Source of the DNA: a bacterium
GTDB taxonomy: Bacteria > Joyebacterota > Joyebacteria > Joyebacterales > Joyebacteraceae
Direction of reading: 5' to 3'
Length of the DNA: 64,000 nucleotides
NCBI GenBank assembly: GCA_025774935.1
Contig: JALGZK010000003.1
Location: forward strand, 186,001-250,000
Positions 8,889-18,088 of this stretch are shown piece after piece (within the stretch, counting starts at the first letter, position 1; every line of letters starts with the position of its first letter). A program made the position numbers and the translations under genes. The notes below the pieces were generated by a model that worked only from the letters and a program-made list of their open reading frames with translations, was not told where the DNA came from and did not search any database.

Positions 8889-11800
8889 CTCGGGCTCGGG
8901 CTCCGTCACGACCCTCTTCTCGTTCAGGTCGACGTCGGTCAGGATCTGCACGACCCCCGACGGCCAGTGAACGATGAGGGAGTCGACGGTCGACCTGCTC
9001 CCGAAGCCGAACTCGGCCGTGAGCGAATTCTCGGAGAAGATGCTCGAGCCGGCGCGCACCTCCCTGATCTGGCTCAGCATGCCGGAGACGACCCGAATCC
9101 GGGCGCCGATCCCGTACGAGTTCGACACCGTGCCTACGAGGTCGACGTGCAGCCAGCTGTTCCCGCCGGCTGCGAGGTTCTCGAAGAGCTTGTTCGACGC
9201 CGTGCTCTGGAGCGTGTAGATGTCGAGGTCGCCGTCCTCGTCGTAGTCGGCCACCGCCACTCCTCGACCCCACGCGTCCACGTTGATCGGCGGGTCGGTC
9301 ACGTCGGTGAACACGGTCCCGCCGTCGTTCCGCAGCAGCACGTTCGGCTCGAGTTCCTGCGAGCGGTAGAGGTCGAGGTCGCCGTCGTTGTCGTAGTCGA
9401 ACCAGACGAGCCCCTGCGTCCTCCCGTTCCCCGCGAGCACCGGAGTCGTAACGTCCACGAAGGTGCCCCCGCCATCGTTCCTGAGGAGCTTGCTGGCCTC
9501 TATCATGTTCCCGACGTACAGGTCCAGGTCGCCGTCGTTGTCGTAGTCGCCCCAGTCGACGCCGTGACCGTGGCCCGTGTCGCCGAGCGGGCCGGTCGTC
9601 ACGTCGGTGAACGTGCCCCCTCCGTCGTTCCTGAACAGGTAGTTCTGGGCGTCCCTGCACACGTAGACGTCGGGATCACCGTCGTTGTCGTAGTCACCCC
9701 AGGCCACGCCGTAGTTGACTCCCGCGACACCGAGCGGCGTCCCCGCGGTGGCGTCGGTGAAGACGTCGCCCCCGTCGTTCCGCAGGAGCCGGCTCGGCGT
9801 GAAGGCAGTCACGTAGTAGAGATCGAGATCGCCGTCGAGGTCGTAGTCTGCCCACGAGCAGCTCTGGCCGTAATCCGCGTCCACGAGGTCGCCCGCCGTG
9901 ACGTCGGAGAAGCCGCTGATCCCGTCGTTCCGGAAGAGCTTGCTCGGTCCGTTAGCGCTCACGTACAGGTCGAGGTCGCCGTCGTTGTCGTAGTCGCCCC
10001 ACGCCGTCCCGAGCGCTCCGGCAAGAGATTGCATAGTCCCGGTCGCCACGTCGTCGAAGACTCCTCCCCCTTCGTTTCTGAGGAGCGCGTTCGTGTCGTC
10101 GCCGTTCGCGATGAAGATGTCGAGATCGCCGTCGCCGTCGTAGTCGCCCCAGGCCGTGCCGTAGCTCGTCCGCGTGTCGGCGAGATCTCCAGTCGTCGCG
10201 TCGGCGAAAGCCGCCTGCGGCGGTTCGACGTCGAGGAGCGCTACGAATCCGTCCTCGCTCCCGCCGTTATAGAGCTCGTCGAACGCGCCGACCGTCGTCG
10301 GGAAGTCGGACGACTCCGTGACGCCCGCGAGCACCGCCCCTCCCGTGCTGGTCAGCGCCATGACGAGCGCCTCTTCACCACCGGTCCCCCCGAGGTAGCC
10401 GGAGTACGAAAGGGAGTTCGTTCCGGGATCGAGCACCGAGAGGAAGACGTCGGTGCTGTCGTTCAGGGTCGTGTCGTACGCCCACTCGGTCGTCGGGAAG
10501 TCCGACGACGACGTCGACCCGGCAACGTGCGCGCTGCCCGACCCGTCGAGCGCAATGTCCCAACCGTAGTCCCACCCTGTCCCGCCGATGTAGGTGCCGT
10601 AGTCGAGCGTCGAGCCGGTCGGATCGAACGTCGCCAGGAACGCGTCCAGGTCGCCGTTCGCGGTCTCGTCGTATGACCCGGACGTCACCGGGAAGTCGAG
10701 GGATCCCGTGAACCCGGTCACGTGCGCGCCGCCCGCTCCGTCGATCTCGATGCCCCGTCCCTCGTCGTCGCCCGCGCCGCCCAGGTACGTGGCGTAGACG
10801 AGCGACGAACCGGTCGAATCGAACTTCGCCGCGTACGCGTCGGCGCCGGCGCCGAGCGTGGTCTGGAACGCGCCGGGCGTCGCGGGGAAGTTGGTGGAGC
10901 GCGTCGCGCCTGTCACGTAGGCGCTCCCGTCACCGTCGACCTCGATGTCGCGACAGCCGCGGTCGTGGACCGTGCCGCCGAGGAACGTCGAGTAGACGAG
11001 GGCGACGCCAGCGGGGTCGAGCTTCGTGACGAAGCCGTCATAGAACCCGTTGTACGTCGGGTCGAACGAACTGGGCGTCGTCGGGTAGCTCGCGGAGTTC
11101 GTCTGCCCGCAGATGTGCGCGTTGCCATCACCGTCGACGTCGAGTCCCCAGGACACGTCGGAGGCGTTCCCACCGATGTAGGTCGAGTAGAGAAGTGAGC
11201 TTCCGGTCGGATCGAGCTTCGTGACGAAGCAATCGTAGATGCCGTTGAACTCCTCGTCGAACGCGCCCGGTGTCACGGGGAACCCGGCGGACGCGTAGCC
11301 CGCCACGTACACGTTCCCGAAGCCGTCGAGGTCGATCGCGTAGGCGGCCTCCTGTCCCACTCCACCGAGGTAGGTGGAGAAGACGAGGGTGCTGCCGGTG
11401 GGGTCGAGCTTCGTCACGAACGCGTCAAGGAGATTGGTGAACGACGTCGAGTACGCTCCCGGCGTCGTCGGGAAGTTGATCGAGGACGTCCAGCCGCAGA
11501 CGTACGAGTTGTCGTCGCCGTCCAGAGCGAGCCCCCACACGCTGTCGTCGGATCCGCCTCCGAGGAAGGTGCTCCAGAGGAGACTCGAGGGATCGTCACG
11601 TCCGAGCGCACCAGCGCCGGACCCGTCGTCGGCCCAAGCGATGGCGCCTTCACTCCCGTGGGGGCCTCCCCTTCGCACCGCGAAGGAGCCCACCGGGGTC
11701 GACACGACCTCGGTCCCGTCGGCCTCGACAACCACGCTCCCCGCACCCTCGTAGGAGAAGCGGACCTCGGACGGGTCGGCACCTCCGCTGGCGAGGATCT

Positions 11801-12323
11801 CGAACGTGACGCGCCCGTCGTCCTCGCGGAGGGCGAGGGCGATCCCCGGCCAGAGGCCGCGATAGACGACCTCGCCGTAGCGCGTCACGTTCGTGCTCCA
11901 GTCTGACTGATCGGGACCGGAGAAGAAGTTCATGGCACCCGGAAGCGGATGTCCGGCCTCCACGGTCGGTGCCGGACCGGCTCCCTCGAATCTGATCCAG
12001 ACGGCACACCCGTTCCGCGCGCCGGGCTCGGGAACGCCGTCAAAGTCGAATCCGTCGAGGAACACGCGATCGTCCTGCTCGAACACATCCAGAACCAAGG
12101 CATCGCCCGTCACGAAGAGCGTCGCACGCGAACCAGCTGAGTAGTAGAGCACCTCCTCGTCGACCTGTCCCCGGTTCTCGATGAACCCACCGAGAGCCCC
12201 CGCGGCGAACGCGTCGCCGGCGACAGCCATCACCAGGAAGGTCGCGAGGAAGATGGCGAACACAGCACCGGCACGGCGCGCGGCGCCGGTCCGATTCGCA
12301 CTACTTCCTCTCGCGCTGCTCAT
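6816..12323 (-). CDS. Giant secreted protein: SBBP propeller, VCBS/ASPIC propeller and cohesin/dockerin cassette
   Basis: The protein has 1835 residues from the ATG at 12323 (AGGAG six bases upstream; 35 extra codons upstream are non-coding in style). In order: signal peptide to about 40; an N-terminal domain typical of SBBP proteins (GFIENRGQVDEEV) to about 240; seven SBBP repeats with STYLGG-type cores about every 65 residues (250-700); seven VCBS/FG-GAP units with DYDxDGDLDxY calcium loops about every 50 residues (705-1045); an ASPIC/UnbV domain (IREVRAGSSIFSENS, 1055-1140); cohesin-like A (1146-1285); Ig-like; FN3-like; dockerin-like (1514-1602, LVNDADIDKLGG and FEDLMVFAINY); cohesin-like B (1608-1735); sorting domain (1747-1835, NTPNPFNPAT, final LLK). 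Two seven-bladed calcium-stabilised propellers are the likely head. No catalytic residues are recognised, and an adhesive or binding role is inferred. Confidence 0.9.
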   Translation of the reverse strand: MSSARGSSANRTGAARRAGAVFAIFLATFLVMAVAGDAFAAGALGGFIENRGQVDEEVLYYSAGSRATLFVTGDALVLDVFEQDDRVFLDGFDFDGVPEPGARNGCAVWIRFEGAGPAPTVEAGHPLPGAMNFFSGPDQSDWSTNVTRYGEVVYRGLWPGIALALREDDGRVTFEILASGGADPSEVRFSYEGAGSVVVEADGTEVVSTPVGSFAVRRGGPHGSEGAIAWADDGSGAGALGRDDPSSLLWSTFLGGGSDDSVWGLALDGDDNSYVCGWTSSINFPTTPGAYSTSFTNLLDAFVTKLDPTGSTLVFSTYLGGVGQEAAYAIDLDGFGNVYVAGYASAGFPVTPGAFDEEFNGIYDCFVTKLDPTGSSLLYSTYIGGNASDVSWGLDVDGDGNAHICGQTNSASYPTTPSSFDPTYNGFYDGFVTKLDPAGVALVYSTFLGGTVHDRGCRDIEVDGDGSAYVTGATRSTNFPATPGAFQTTLGAGADAYAAKFDSTGSSLVYATYLGGAGDDEGRGIEIDGAGGAHVTGFTGSLDFPVTSGSYDETANGDLDAFLATFDPTGSTLDYGTYIGGTGWDYGWDIALDGSGSAHVAGSTSSSDFPTTEWAYDTTLNDSTDVFLSVLDPGTNSLSYSGYLGGTGGEEALVMALTSTGGAVLAGVTESSDFPTTVGAFDELYNGGSEDGFVALLDVEPPQAAFADATTGDLADTRTSYGTAWGDYDGDGDLDIFIANGDDTNALLRNEGGGVFDDVATGTMQSLAGALGTAWGDYDNDGDLDLYVSANGPSKLFRNDGISGFSDVTAGDLVDADYGQSCSWADYDLDGDLDLYYVTAFTPSRLLRNDGGDVFTDATAGTPLGVAGVNYGVAWGDYDNDGDPDVYVCRDAQNYLFRNDGGGTFTDVTTGPLGDTGHGHGVDWGDYDNDGDLDLYVGNMIEASKLLRNDGGGTFVDVTTPVLAGNGRTQGLVWFDYDNDGDLDLYRSQELEPNVLLRNDGGTVFTDVTDPPINVDAWGRGVAVADYDEDGDLDIYTLQSTASNKLFENLAAGGNSWLHVDLVGTVSNSYGIGARIRVVSGMLSQIREVRAGSSIFSENSLTAEFGFGSRSTVDSLIVHWPSGVVQILTDVDLNEKRVVTEPEPEGNVVCVPDPEYLTSAVPTKTVDVDYLGGGSDLLYAYSLRVTWDGSIVSTGPASVTEGSLLSSSGTTFFSADPTGTNELTIDCALLGEYPGVNGPGTMFSIEFTGLAVGSSVVDIEVLEARNADNVHLTGFVENDGLLIVDVEPPLVTDVFIENLTLAHTDDFIKNGDAAKVTALVTDDDPSFGIGDITADLTGLGGGAADSPDTYNTLTGEAVWTSTLLSVACTPADGTITVTVSAVDAIGNPATGADTIIADNTPPTAVTDFDAAPGHEKCELEWVNGTDLYFAGVVVQRTDNGGEYPEYPVFTAAWPFIVIYFPADETFGVRVYDDTGTSWTDDHEPRNIYYYQAFCYDEARNYGPAATTARDLATNYWLGDVAAVLGFWGYNGLVNDADIDKLGGTYYVEDPVWPHSQCDVGPTVHPDGDSRGLPLPDAFVEFEDLMVFAINYDHVSPRVAPFLAQEPTKSLALMLEERAWSQDGLVEVALVLEGNAAEVKGLSTAAIYDAGELEFLGARLSDEMATPLGEVFFWSGSEPGRALVDLAVLGTGVTIGGSGDVAIMTFRAHEGAYSLTFDDTRIRGASNEDLTATLEELESRPEIPTAYRLVGNTPNPFNPATAVAYNVPHESRVTIRVYDVSGRLVRTLVDGTVEPGRHEAVWNGRNDRGEPVGSGVYFCTMEAAGFSGSHKMVLLK
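9189..10208 (-). repeat. Seven VCBS/FG-GAP calcium-loop repeats
   Basis: Seven copies of a unit of about 150 bases, each encoding W-x-DYD-x-DGDLD-x-Y followed by LLRNDGG-x-F-x-DVT. The count suits one closed seven-bladed propeller. Confidence 0.85.
10224..11573 (-). repeat. Seven SBBP repeats
   Basis: Seven copies of a unit of about 195 bases, each encoding (S/A/G)(T/G)Y(L/I)GG, then a FPTTPGAF-like turn and DAFVTKLDPTGS-like strand. Confidence 0.85.
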
Positions 12324-12574
12324 TCCAGTCTCCTGACTCGGCCGCGTTCCGGCCGCATCCCTCGTGCCGCCCGTCAGGGTAATGTAGGTCTCGCGACCCC
12401 GCTCTCCCTGAGTCGTCGGGACGGGCAAGCTGCCTGTTCGGTTCCTTTACCTCCGGCCCGCCGCATGGTCCCCCCGGACGCGGCGGCAGCCGGGTGATTC
12501 TCGTCACACCGCAGGTCCTGCCGCTGGGCCGGCGGGGGTCCGGGGAGTCCCCGGACCCCACCGGGCCCAGTCAT
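12324..12574. other. Intergenic region between two giant genes
   Basis: It contains the hairpin at 12525-12569 and the leader of the 6816-12323 gene. A segment around 12395-12410 (minus strand AGGGAGAGCGGGGTCGCG) resembles part of the leader near 43230-43255 (GGGAGAGCGGGACCGCG). No promoter could be called, so the gene may rely on read-through from 12575-16081. Confidence 0.5.
12525..12569 (-). terminator. Long GC-rich hairpin after the beta-helix giant gene
   Basis: An 11-pair perfect core (GGGGTCCGGGG with CCCCGGACCCC, loop ACT) extends outward to about 18 of 21 pairs. It begins five bases after the stop codon at 12575. No U-tract follows. Confidence 0.5.
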
Positions 12575-14644
12575 CTACTTCAGGAGCAGCATCTTCCTGC
12601 TGTCGTGGAAGCCCTGTGCCTCCATCGTGCAGAAATAGACGCCGCTGCCGACGTCAACACCAGCTTCGTTCGTGCCGCGCCACACGACCTCGTGGCTTCC
12701 AGCTTCCACGACCCCGTCGACGAGCGTGCTCACGAGACGCCCCGTCACGTCGTACACCCGGATCGACACGGGCGACTCGTGCGGAACCGAGAACGCGATC
12801 TTCGTCGTCGGGTTGAACGGGTTCGGAGCGTTCTGGACGAGGCGATACGTCGTCGGGATTCCCGGTTTCGCTTCGCAGCCGTCGAGCTCCGCGTGAAGGT
12901 CCTCGTTCCCGGCGCCGCGGAGCGCGGCGCTCGTGAAGTCGAGAGCGTAGTCGTCTCCGAGCGCGCGGAACGTGAGGACCGCCACGTCTCCGGAGCCGCC
13001 CACGGTCACGTCGGTGCCGAGCACGGCCATGTCGAGCGCGACACTCTCGTCGGTCGACCCGTGCCAGAAGAACACCGGCGCCAGAGGCGACACCATCTCG
13101 TCGGAGAGGCGCGCCGTGACGAACTCCAGCTCGGAGGGATCGAACGCGATCTCCGCCGAGAGGCCCTTCACCTCGGCTGCGTTTCCGGCGAGGCGCATCG
13201 CGATCTGAATCTCGCCGTCGTCGTTCCCGCCGGTCTCAGCCAGCTCGAGCGACAACGCCTTCACCGACTCGCCCGCCAGGAACGGGACGATCCGCGGGCT
13301 CACCCGGCCGTAGTTCATGGCGAAGATCATCAGATCCTCGAACTGAACGTACGCGTCGGGGAGCGGGAGTCCGAGCCTGTGGTCGATCGGATGCACCGTC
13401 GGACCCACGTCGCACTCCCAGTCCGGAGCGCCGGGCGCCGCTACCTGGTAGGTTCCACCGAGCTTGTCGATGTCGGCATCGTTCACGAGGCCGTTGTAGC
13501 CCCAGACACCGATGATCGTCGCGATGTCACCGAGCCAGTAGTTGTTGGAGAGATCGCGCGCCGTCGGGTCTGCAACACCGTAGTTGCGCGCGACGTCGTA
13601 GCAGAACGCCTGGTAGTAGTAGATGTTCCGCGGAACGACCGGGTCGGTCGCGGCCGCGAGAGGACCGTTGTAGACCTCGACGCCGTCGGTGTGGTCGACC
13701 GGGTAGAACGCGTCGACGACCGGCCACGCACCCACGAAGAGCGGGTAGTTCGGATACTCGCCCGGGTTGTCCAGGCGGCGCACCGTCACGCCGTCCAGGT
13801 AGAGGTCGGTCCCCATGGTCCAGGTCAGGTCGCACTGCTCGTTCCCCACCGCCGCATCGAAGCCCGTGACCGCCGTCGGCAACGTGTTGTCTGCAATGAT
13901 CGTGTCACTGCCCTGAGCCGCCGGGTTACCGATCGGGTCGGTCGCATCGACCGTCACCGTCACGGTCCCGTCGGCGGGGGTGCACGTGACGCTCGCGAGG
14001 GGCAGCGTCCATGTGGCAAGGTTTCCGACGTATGTGTCGGGGTTCACAGCCGCTCCGCCGCCGAGGCCGGACAGATCCGCGACGATGTTCGCGACACCAA
14101 ACGCGGGATCGTCGTCCGTCACGGTCGCAGTGACCTGCGCTGCATCACCGTCCTTGATGTAGTCGTCGGTGTGCGCGAGCGTCAGGTTCTCGATGAACAC
14201 GTCGGTGATCACAGGCGCCTGGACGTCGACGATCAGGAGCCCGTCGTCGTCGAAGAACCCGGTCAGGTGGACGTTGTCCGCGTCGCGAGCCTCGAGCACG
14301 GTGATGTCGATGTCGCTCGTGCCAACGGCGAGACCGGTGAAGTCGACCGAGAACAGCGTCCCCGGACCGGTCACGCCCGGCTCCTCGCCGAGGAGCGCGC
14401 AGTCGACGGTGATCTCGTTCGCGCCGGTCGTCGCCGCGAAGAAGAACGTGCTCCCCATGCTCGAGAGCAGGCTGCCCTCGGTCACGGTCCCTGGCGCGGT
14501 CGTCACGATTGCGCCGTCCCAGCTGAACTTGATCGAGTAGCCGTAAAGGAGCCCGCTTCCGCCACCGAGGTAGTTCACGTCGATGGTCTTCGTCGGGCTC
14601 GCCACCGTCAGGTACTCGGGATCGGGATCACAGTAGACGTTCCC
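12575..14644 (-). repeat. C-terminal cassette, copy 2
   Basis: About 689 codons from GNVYCDPDPEYL to the stop. The sorting domain here departs from the array consensus at the GTNEAGVDVG segment, where the others read GRNDRGE or similar. Confidence 0.85.
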
Positions 14645-16081
14645 CACCAGGAACGGCGTGTAGATGACACCGGTCGAGACGTTCACACCCGCGCGCGGGC
14701 TCTCGCCCTCGGGCGAGGAGGCCTGTCCGCTCCCGCCGGCCGGTACCGCTTCGTCGGTCGCCGAGTACGGCGAGGGCATGAGCTTCGCTCCGGCGCCCGC
14801 CCCTCTCGCGGTCACGAGGGTCGGACCAGCCGGGTCACCCCACCAGTTGTCCGTCGCGTCGACGTCGTTCGTGTAGTTGTTGTAGACCCCGTAGTCACCA
14901 CTCGTGCCCAGGTCGTTCCCGTGGGCCTCGATGTTGACCGTGCCGCCGGCGACCTCGATGTACTCGACGATGCCGTCGCCCGCGCTGATGGTGTTGTCGA
15001 AGATGCCAACGTCCATGAGGCCGCTCGTCCAGCCTCCGTAGTAGCCGCCGCCCCACGGGTCGATGTCGCTGCCCCAAAGGTCGACGCCGGTGTAGGTGCC
15101 GTTGGAGACGACGCAGTTCTGAACCGTGAGGTCGATGCCGGCACCGGGATCACCGAGGTGGCACGCGACGCTCCAGTCGCACTGGTCGAACGTGACTCCG
15201 TCGAAGCTGATGACGGCGTCGACCGTCGGGTCGTAAATCCAGTTCCACTGTGAGAAGTTGAGGCCCATCTGGCACTGGTCGACCTGTCCCCCAGAGACCG
15301 CTACGTCGCCGGACTCGAAGCACAGGATGCCAGTCGCGCCCCAGTCCTCGCCCGTGTACGCCACGCCCGTAACGTCGTTGTCGGTCACCGTGCCGGTCGA
15401 GCCGTAGGACACCTGGATGCCGTTCCCGGCGTTGTAGGCGCTCGGGGCGTTGTCGATGTCGTTGCCAGTGATGTCACAGACCGACGCAGGTCCCATCACG
15501 ACGATCGCGCCCTTCTGGAAGTTCGGGATGACGTTCCCGGTGAACTCGACGTCGCAGGTCCCCGTCTCGCTGTGCGTCGTCACGATGGAGACGACGTTCT
15601 GCGAACCGGGACCGCCGGCATTCAGGACGTCCTCGATGCGGCAGTTGGTGACCGATCCGTCAGCATCGAAGAAGTGAATGCCATAGAACCCGTCGGGACC
15701 GAGCTCTCGCCCGTCGACCGTGAGATCCGAGATGTTGACTGTCCCCGGGCCCACGATGCCGATGCAGGCATCGATCGTCTTCACGGAGCCGGTCCACTGC
15801 GTGATGTCGTAGAGCTCCCGGTCGATGGGGTCCACGGCCTCGATGATCGTGATCGGGCCGGATCCGACGAGATCGAGGCTCTTGATCTCGATCTTGATCT
15901 GCTCTCTGTACGTTCCCGGGGCAATGTGAATCGTGTCTCCCGAGGGACCGGCGGCGTCTACCGCCTCCTGAATCGTCCCGTAGTCGGCGGGAACGAAGAT
16001 GTCGGTGGCAATCGCCGGGACGGCCGCCAGCAGCATGAGCGCCGTCAGGAGGGCGATGCCATAGATTCCACTCGTTCTCAT
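12575..16081 (-). CDS. Giant secreted beta-helix protein with cohesin/dockerin cassette
   Basis: The protein has 1168 residues, the shortest complete member of the array. Residues 1-26 are a signal peptide (VPAIA-TDI). Residues 27-420 form a right-handed parallel beta-helix of the pectate-lyase/NosD type: it opens with DYGTIQEAVDAAGPSGDTI and APGTYREQI, then runs of I-x-x-N-x-I and V-x-D-N-x-V coils. Cohesin-like A is at 480-620, Ig-like at 622-735, FN3-like at 735-845, dockerin-like at 848-935, cohesin-like B at 943-1072 and the sorting domain at 1080-1168 (NAPNPFNPTT, final LLLK). The helix domain is a close paralogue of that in 32943-37484, and the two genes also share the bases just before the ATG. 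The fold suggests binding to or breaking a polysaccharide, but no lyase catalytic set is recognised. Confidence 0.9.
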   Translation of the reverse strand: MRTSGIYGIALLTALMLLAAVPAIATDIFVPADYGTIQEAVDAAGPSGDTIHIAPGTYREQIKIEIKSLDLVGSGPITIIEAVDPIDRELYDITQWTGSVKTIDACIGIVGPGTVNISDLTVDGRELGPDGFYGIHFFDADGSVTNCRIEDVLNAGGPGSQNVVSIVTTHSETGTCDVEFTGNVIPNFQKGAIVVMGPASVCDITGNDIDNAPSAYNAGNGIQVSYGSTGTVTDNDVTGVAYTGEDWGATGILCFESGDVAVSGGQVDQCQMGLNFSQWNWIYDPTVDAVISFDGVTFDQCDWSVACHLGDPGAGIDLTVQNCVVSNGTYTGVDLWGSDIDPWGGGYYGGWTSGLMDVGIFDNTISAGDGIVEYIEVAGGTVNIEAHGNDLGTSGDYGVYNNYTNDVDATDNWWGDPAGPTLVTARGAGAGAKLMPSPYSATDEAVPAGGSGQASSPEGESPRAGVNVSTGVIYTPFLVGNVYCDPDPEYLTVASPTKTIDVNYLGGGSGLLYGYSIKFSWDGAIVTTAPGTVTEGSLLSSMGSTFFFAATTGANEITVDCALLGEEPGVTGPGTLFSVDFTGLAVGTSDIDITVLEARDADNVHLTGFFDDDGLLIVDVQAPVITDVFIENLTLAHTDDYIKDGDAAQVTATVTDDDPAFGVANIVADLSGLGGGAAVNPDTYVGNLATWTLPLASVTCTPADGTVTVTVDATDPIGNPAAQGSDTIIADNTLPTAVTGFDAAVGNEQCDLTWTMGTDLYLDGVTVRRLDNPGEYPNYPLFVGAWPVVDAFYPVDHTDGVEVYNGPLAAATDPVVPRNIYYYQAFCYDVARNYGVADPTARDLSNNYWLGDIATIIGVWGYNGLVNDADIDKLGGTYQVAAPGAPDWECDVGPTVHPIDHRLGLPLPDAYVQFEDLMIFAMNYGRVSPRIVPFLAGESVKALSLELAETGGNDDGEIQIAMRLAGNAAEVKGLSAEIAFDPSELEFVTARLSDEMVSPLAPVFFWHGSTDESVALDMAVLGTDVTVGGSGDVAVLTFRALGDDYALDFTSAALRGAGNEDLHAELDGCEAKPGIPTTYRLVQNAPNPFNPTTKIAFSVPHESPVSIRVYDVTGRLVSTLVDGVVEAGSHEVVWRGTNEAGVDVGSGVYFCTMEAQGFHDSRKMLLLK

Positions 16082-16244
16082 TCCTTCTTCCCCCGCTATG
16101 CACCACGTGTGAGTTCAGCACACCTCGCGATCAACCGCTCTCCCACTCCTCCGATGTCGTCACCTCCTGTTCTCTGGTCGCTTCTCGTTGCTTCGTCTTG
16201 GTCAGCATGCATCCATAGGACAGACCCACGCATATCAAGCCACA

Positions 16245-16264
16245 GGGGTCGGTCGACCGACCCC
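16245..16264. repeat. Perfect 20-base palindrome in a leader
   Basis: GGGGTCGGTCGACCGACCCC is fully self-complementary. It lies about 35 bases after the predicted transcription start and 164 bases before the ATG of the 12575-16081 gene. It could be an operator for a dimeric regulator or an RNA hairpin. Confidence 0.7.
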
Positions 16265-16299
16265 CCGGCTGTGCGTGTGTCTCTTCTCCCTGTTCTTCA

Positions 16300-16328
16300 A
16301 TGATACCATATTGCGACTTCTATGAGAA
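16300..16328 (-). promoter_or_regulatory. Sigma70-like promoter for the 12575-16081 gene
   Basis: On the minus strand TTCTCA (16323-16328) precedes TATCAT (16300-16305) by 17 bases. The -10 box matches five of six positions and the -35 box four. An overlapping alternative uses TTGACG (16330-16335) with TATGGT at 19 bases. The implied leader is about 210 bases long. Confidence 0.5.
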
Positions 16329-16447
16329 CCGTCAAGTGCGGTTCTTCCTGCGAATTCCCGCTCTATGAACGGGATTTCGCCCCGAAGCCGCGCTCAGCCT
16401 GCAGAACCTCCAGCAAACCTGACGACTGCTCAGCGGCTCGCTGGTCC

Positions 16448-18088
16448 CTACTTCAGAAGGAGCATCTTCCTGCTCGCCCGGTACTCCCCGGCTGCCATGA
16501 CGCAGAAGTAGACACCGCTCCCGACGGTCTCGCCCCGGTCGTTCCGGCCGCCCCAGACCGCCTCGTGGCGGCCGGGCTCGGCCGACTCGTCCACGAGCGT
16601 CCGCACCAGACGCCCGGCAACGTCGTAGACGCGGATCGACACGTGCGACGCCTGCGGCACGTCATAGCCGATCGTCGTCGTGGGATTGAACGGGTTCGGG
16701 ACGTTCTGTTTGAGGGCGAAGGCGGTAGGGGCCATCGGCGAGGATTCACAGCCCTCGAGCTCCGCCACGAGGTCCTCGTTGCCGGCGTTTCTCAGGGTCG
16801 CGTCGCCGAAGTCGAGGCCGTAGCCATCGCCCAGAGCGCGGAACCGGAGGATTGCGACTTCGCCGGCGCCGCCGATGGTGACGTCGGTGCCGAGTACCGC
16901 CAGATCGACCTGCACCGAGCCCTCGTTCCCCCCGTGCCAGAAGAAGAGTTCCGCGAGCGGAAGGAGCATGTGGTCCGACAGCCTCGCCGAGAGGAACTCG
17001 AGCTCGCCGGGGTCGAACTCGATTCCTGCGGAGATCCCCTTCACCCGGCCAGCGTTCCCTGCGAGTACGAGCGCGACCTCGAACTCGCCGTCATCCAGCT
17101 CTCCCCTCCCGGTCAGCCTGAGCGCCAGTCCCTTCGTCGAAACCTCGGGCAGGAACGGGATGATGCGTGCCGCAGCGACCCCGTAGTTCATCGCGAAGAT
17201 CATCGCGTCCTCGAAGTCGATCATGTCGTCCGGCTCCGGAATGCCGATTCGCGTCATGTCATGGGTCGGCGCCACGTCGCACTCAAGGAAGTAGCCGGCC
17301 GGAGGTGCCCCATACATCCCTCCGAGCTTGTCGATGTCTGCGTCGTCGACGTATCCGGTGTAGCCCACGTCGGCTCCCCAGTCTCCCATCCCGGCGGCCA
17401 CGTCCCCGAGCCAGTAGTTCGTGGCGCGGGCCTGGGCGCCAGGCGAGGCCGGGCCGTAGTTCCGCGCCTCGTCGAACCCGAACGCGGTCATGTAGTAGAT
17501 CGCGCGGTCGCCCGACGTCGGCTGCGCCATGCTCGTTCCGCCCCAGGCGATCCACGAGTCGAGCCCGTCGAGATGCGTAGACGGGTACGACGGAGCTCCG
17601 ATCTGGTAATCCGGGTAGTCGTTCCACCGGTCGTAGCGGATGTCGACGCCTGAGATGTACGCATCGAGCCCCGAGACATCGCTCCACTCGAGGTCGATCG
17701 TCTCGTGACCCGGCTCCGCCCAGAGCCCGCCTACAGCTAGGGGCAGCGTGTTGTCGGCGATGATGTCGTCCGTCCCGGACGCCGGCGTCCCGGCTCCGTC
17801 GGTAGCGATGACCTCCGCCGTCCTTGCTCCGTCGGGCCCCAGGAACACGTCCGCGAGTGCCAGGATCCACGTGGCCGTGGCGCCGTCGTACGACTCGGCC
17901 TCGACGGCCGTGCCTCCCCCGTCGAGGAGATCTGAGAGATCCGCGACGATGTCGGCGGCCGTGAGCGGCGTCAGGTTGTCCGTGACGTCGGCCCGGAGCT
18001 CCAGGTCGTCACCGTCCTTCGCGAAGTCGTCCGTGTGCAGGAGCGTCTCGTTCTTGATGATGATGCCGCTCACGCTCGGCGGCTCCGT
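16448..18088 (-). repeat. C-terminal cassette, copy 3 (lacks cohesin-like A)
   Basis: About 546 codons, starting at the Ig-like domain (PPSVSGIIIKNETLLHTDD). It has an insertion before the dockerin core (DWGADVGYTGYVDDADID). Confidence 0.8.

Larger units (their letters stand above)
16082..16447. other. Intergenic region with promoter, palindrome and weak hairpins
   Basis: This 366-base stretch is less GC-rich than its surroundings. It holds the promoter at 16300-16328, the palindrome at 16245-16264 in the resulting leader, and two small hairpins beyond the stop at 16448: 16326-16331 with 16339-16344, and 16356-16360 with 16370-16374. The first overlaps the -35 box, so termination and initiation may compete. 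I see no gene. Confidence 0.55.

Noticed and set aside
8082-15253. Very long open frames on the plus strand opposite the giant genes (for example 8082-10676 and 12494-15253)
   Set aside because: High-GC third positions remove stops in the antisense frames. These frames are arginine- and valine-rich, have no family motifs, no signal peptides and no ribosome sites.
14790-16081. Calling the beta-helix heads pectate lyases
   Set aside because: The fold matches, but no lyase active-site set is visible, and beta-helices of this type also serve as binding or structural domains.
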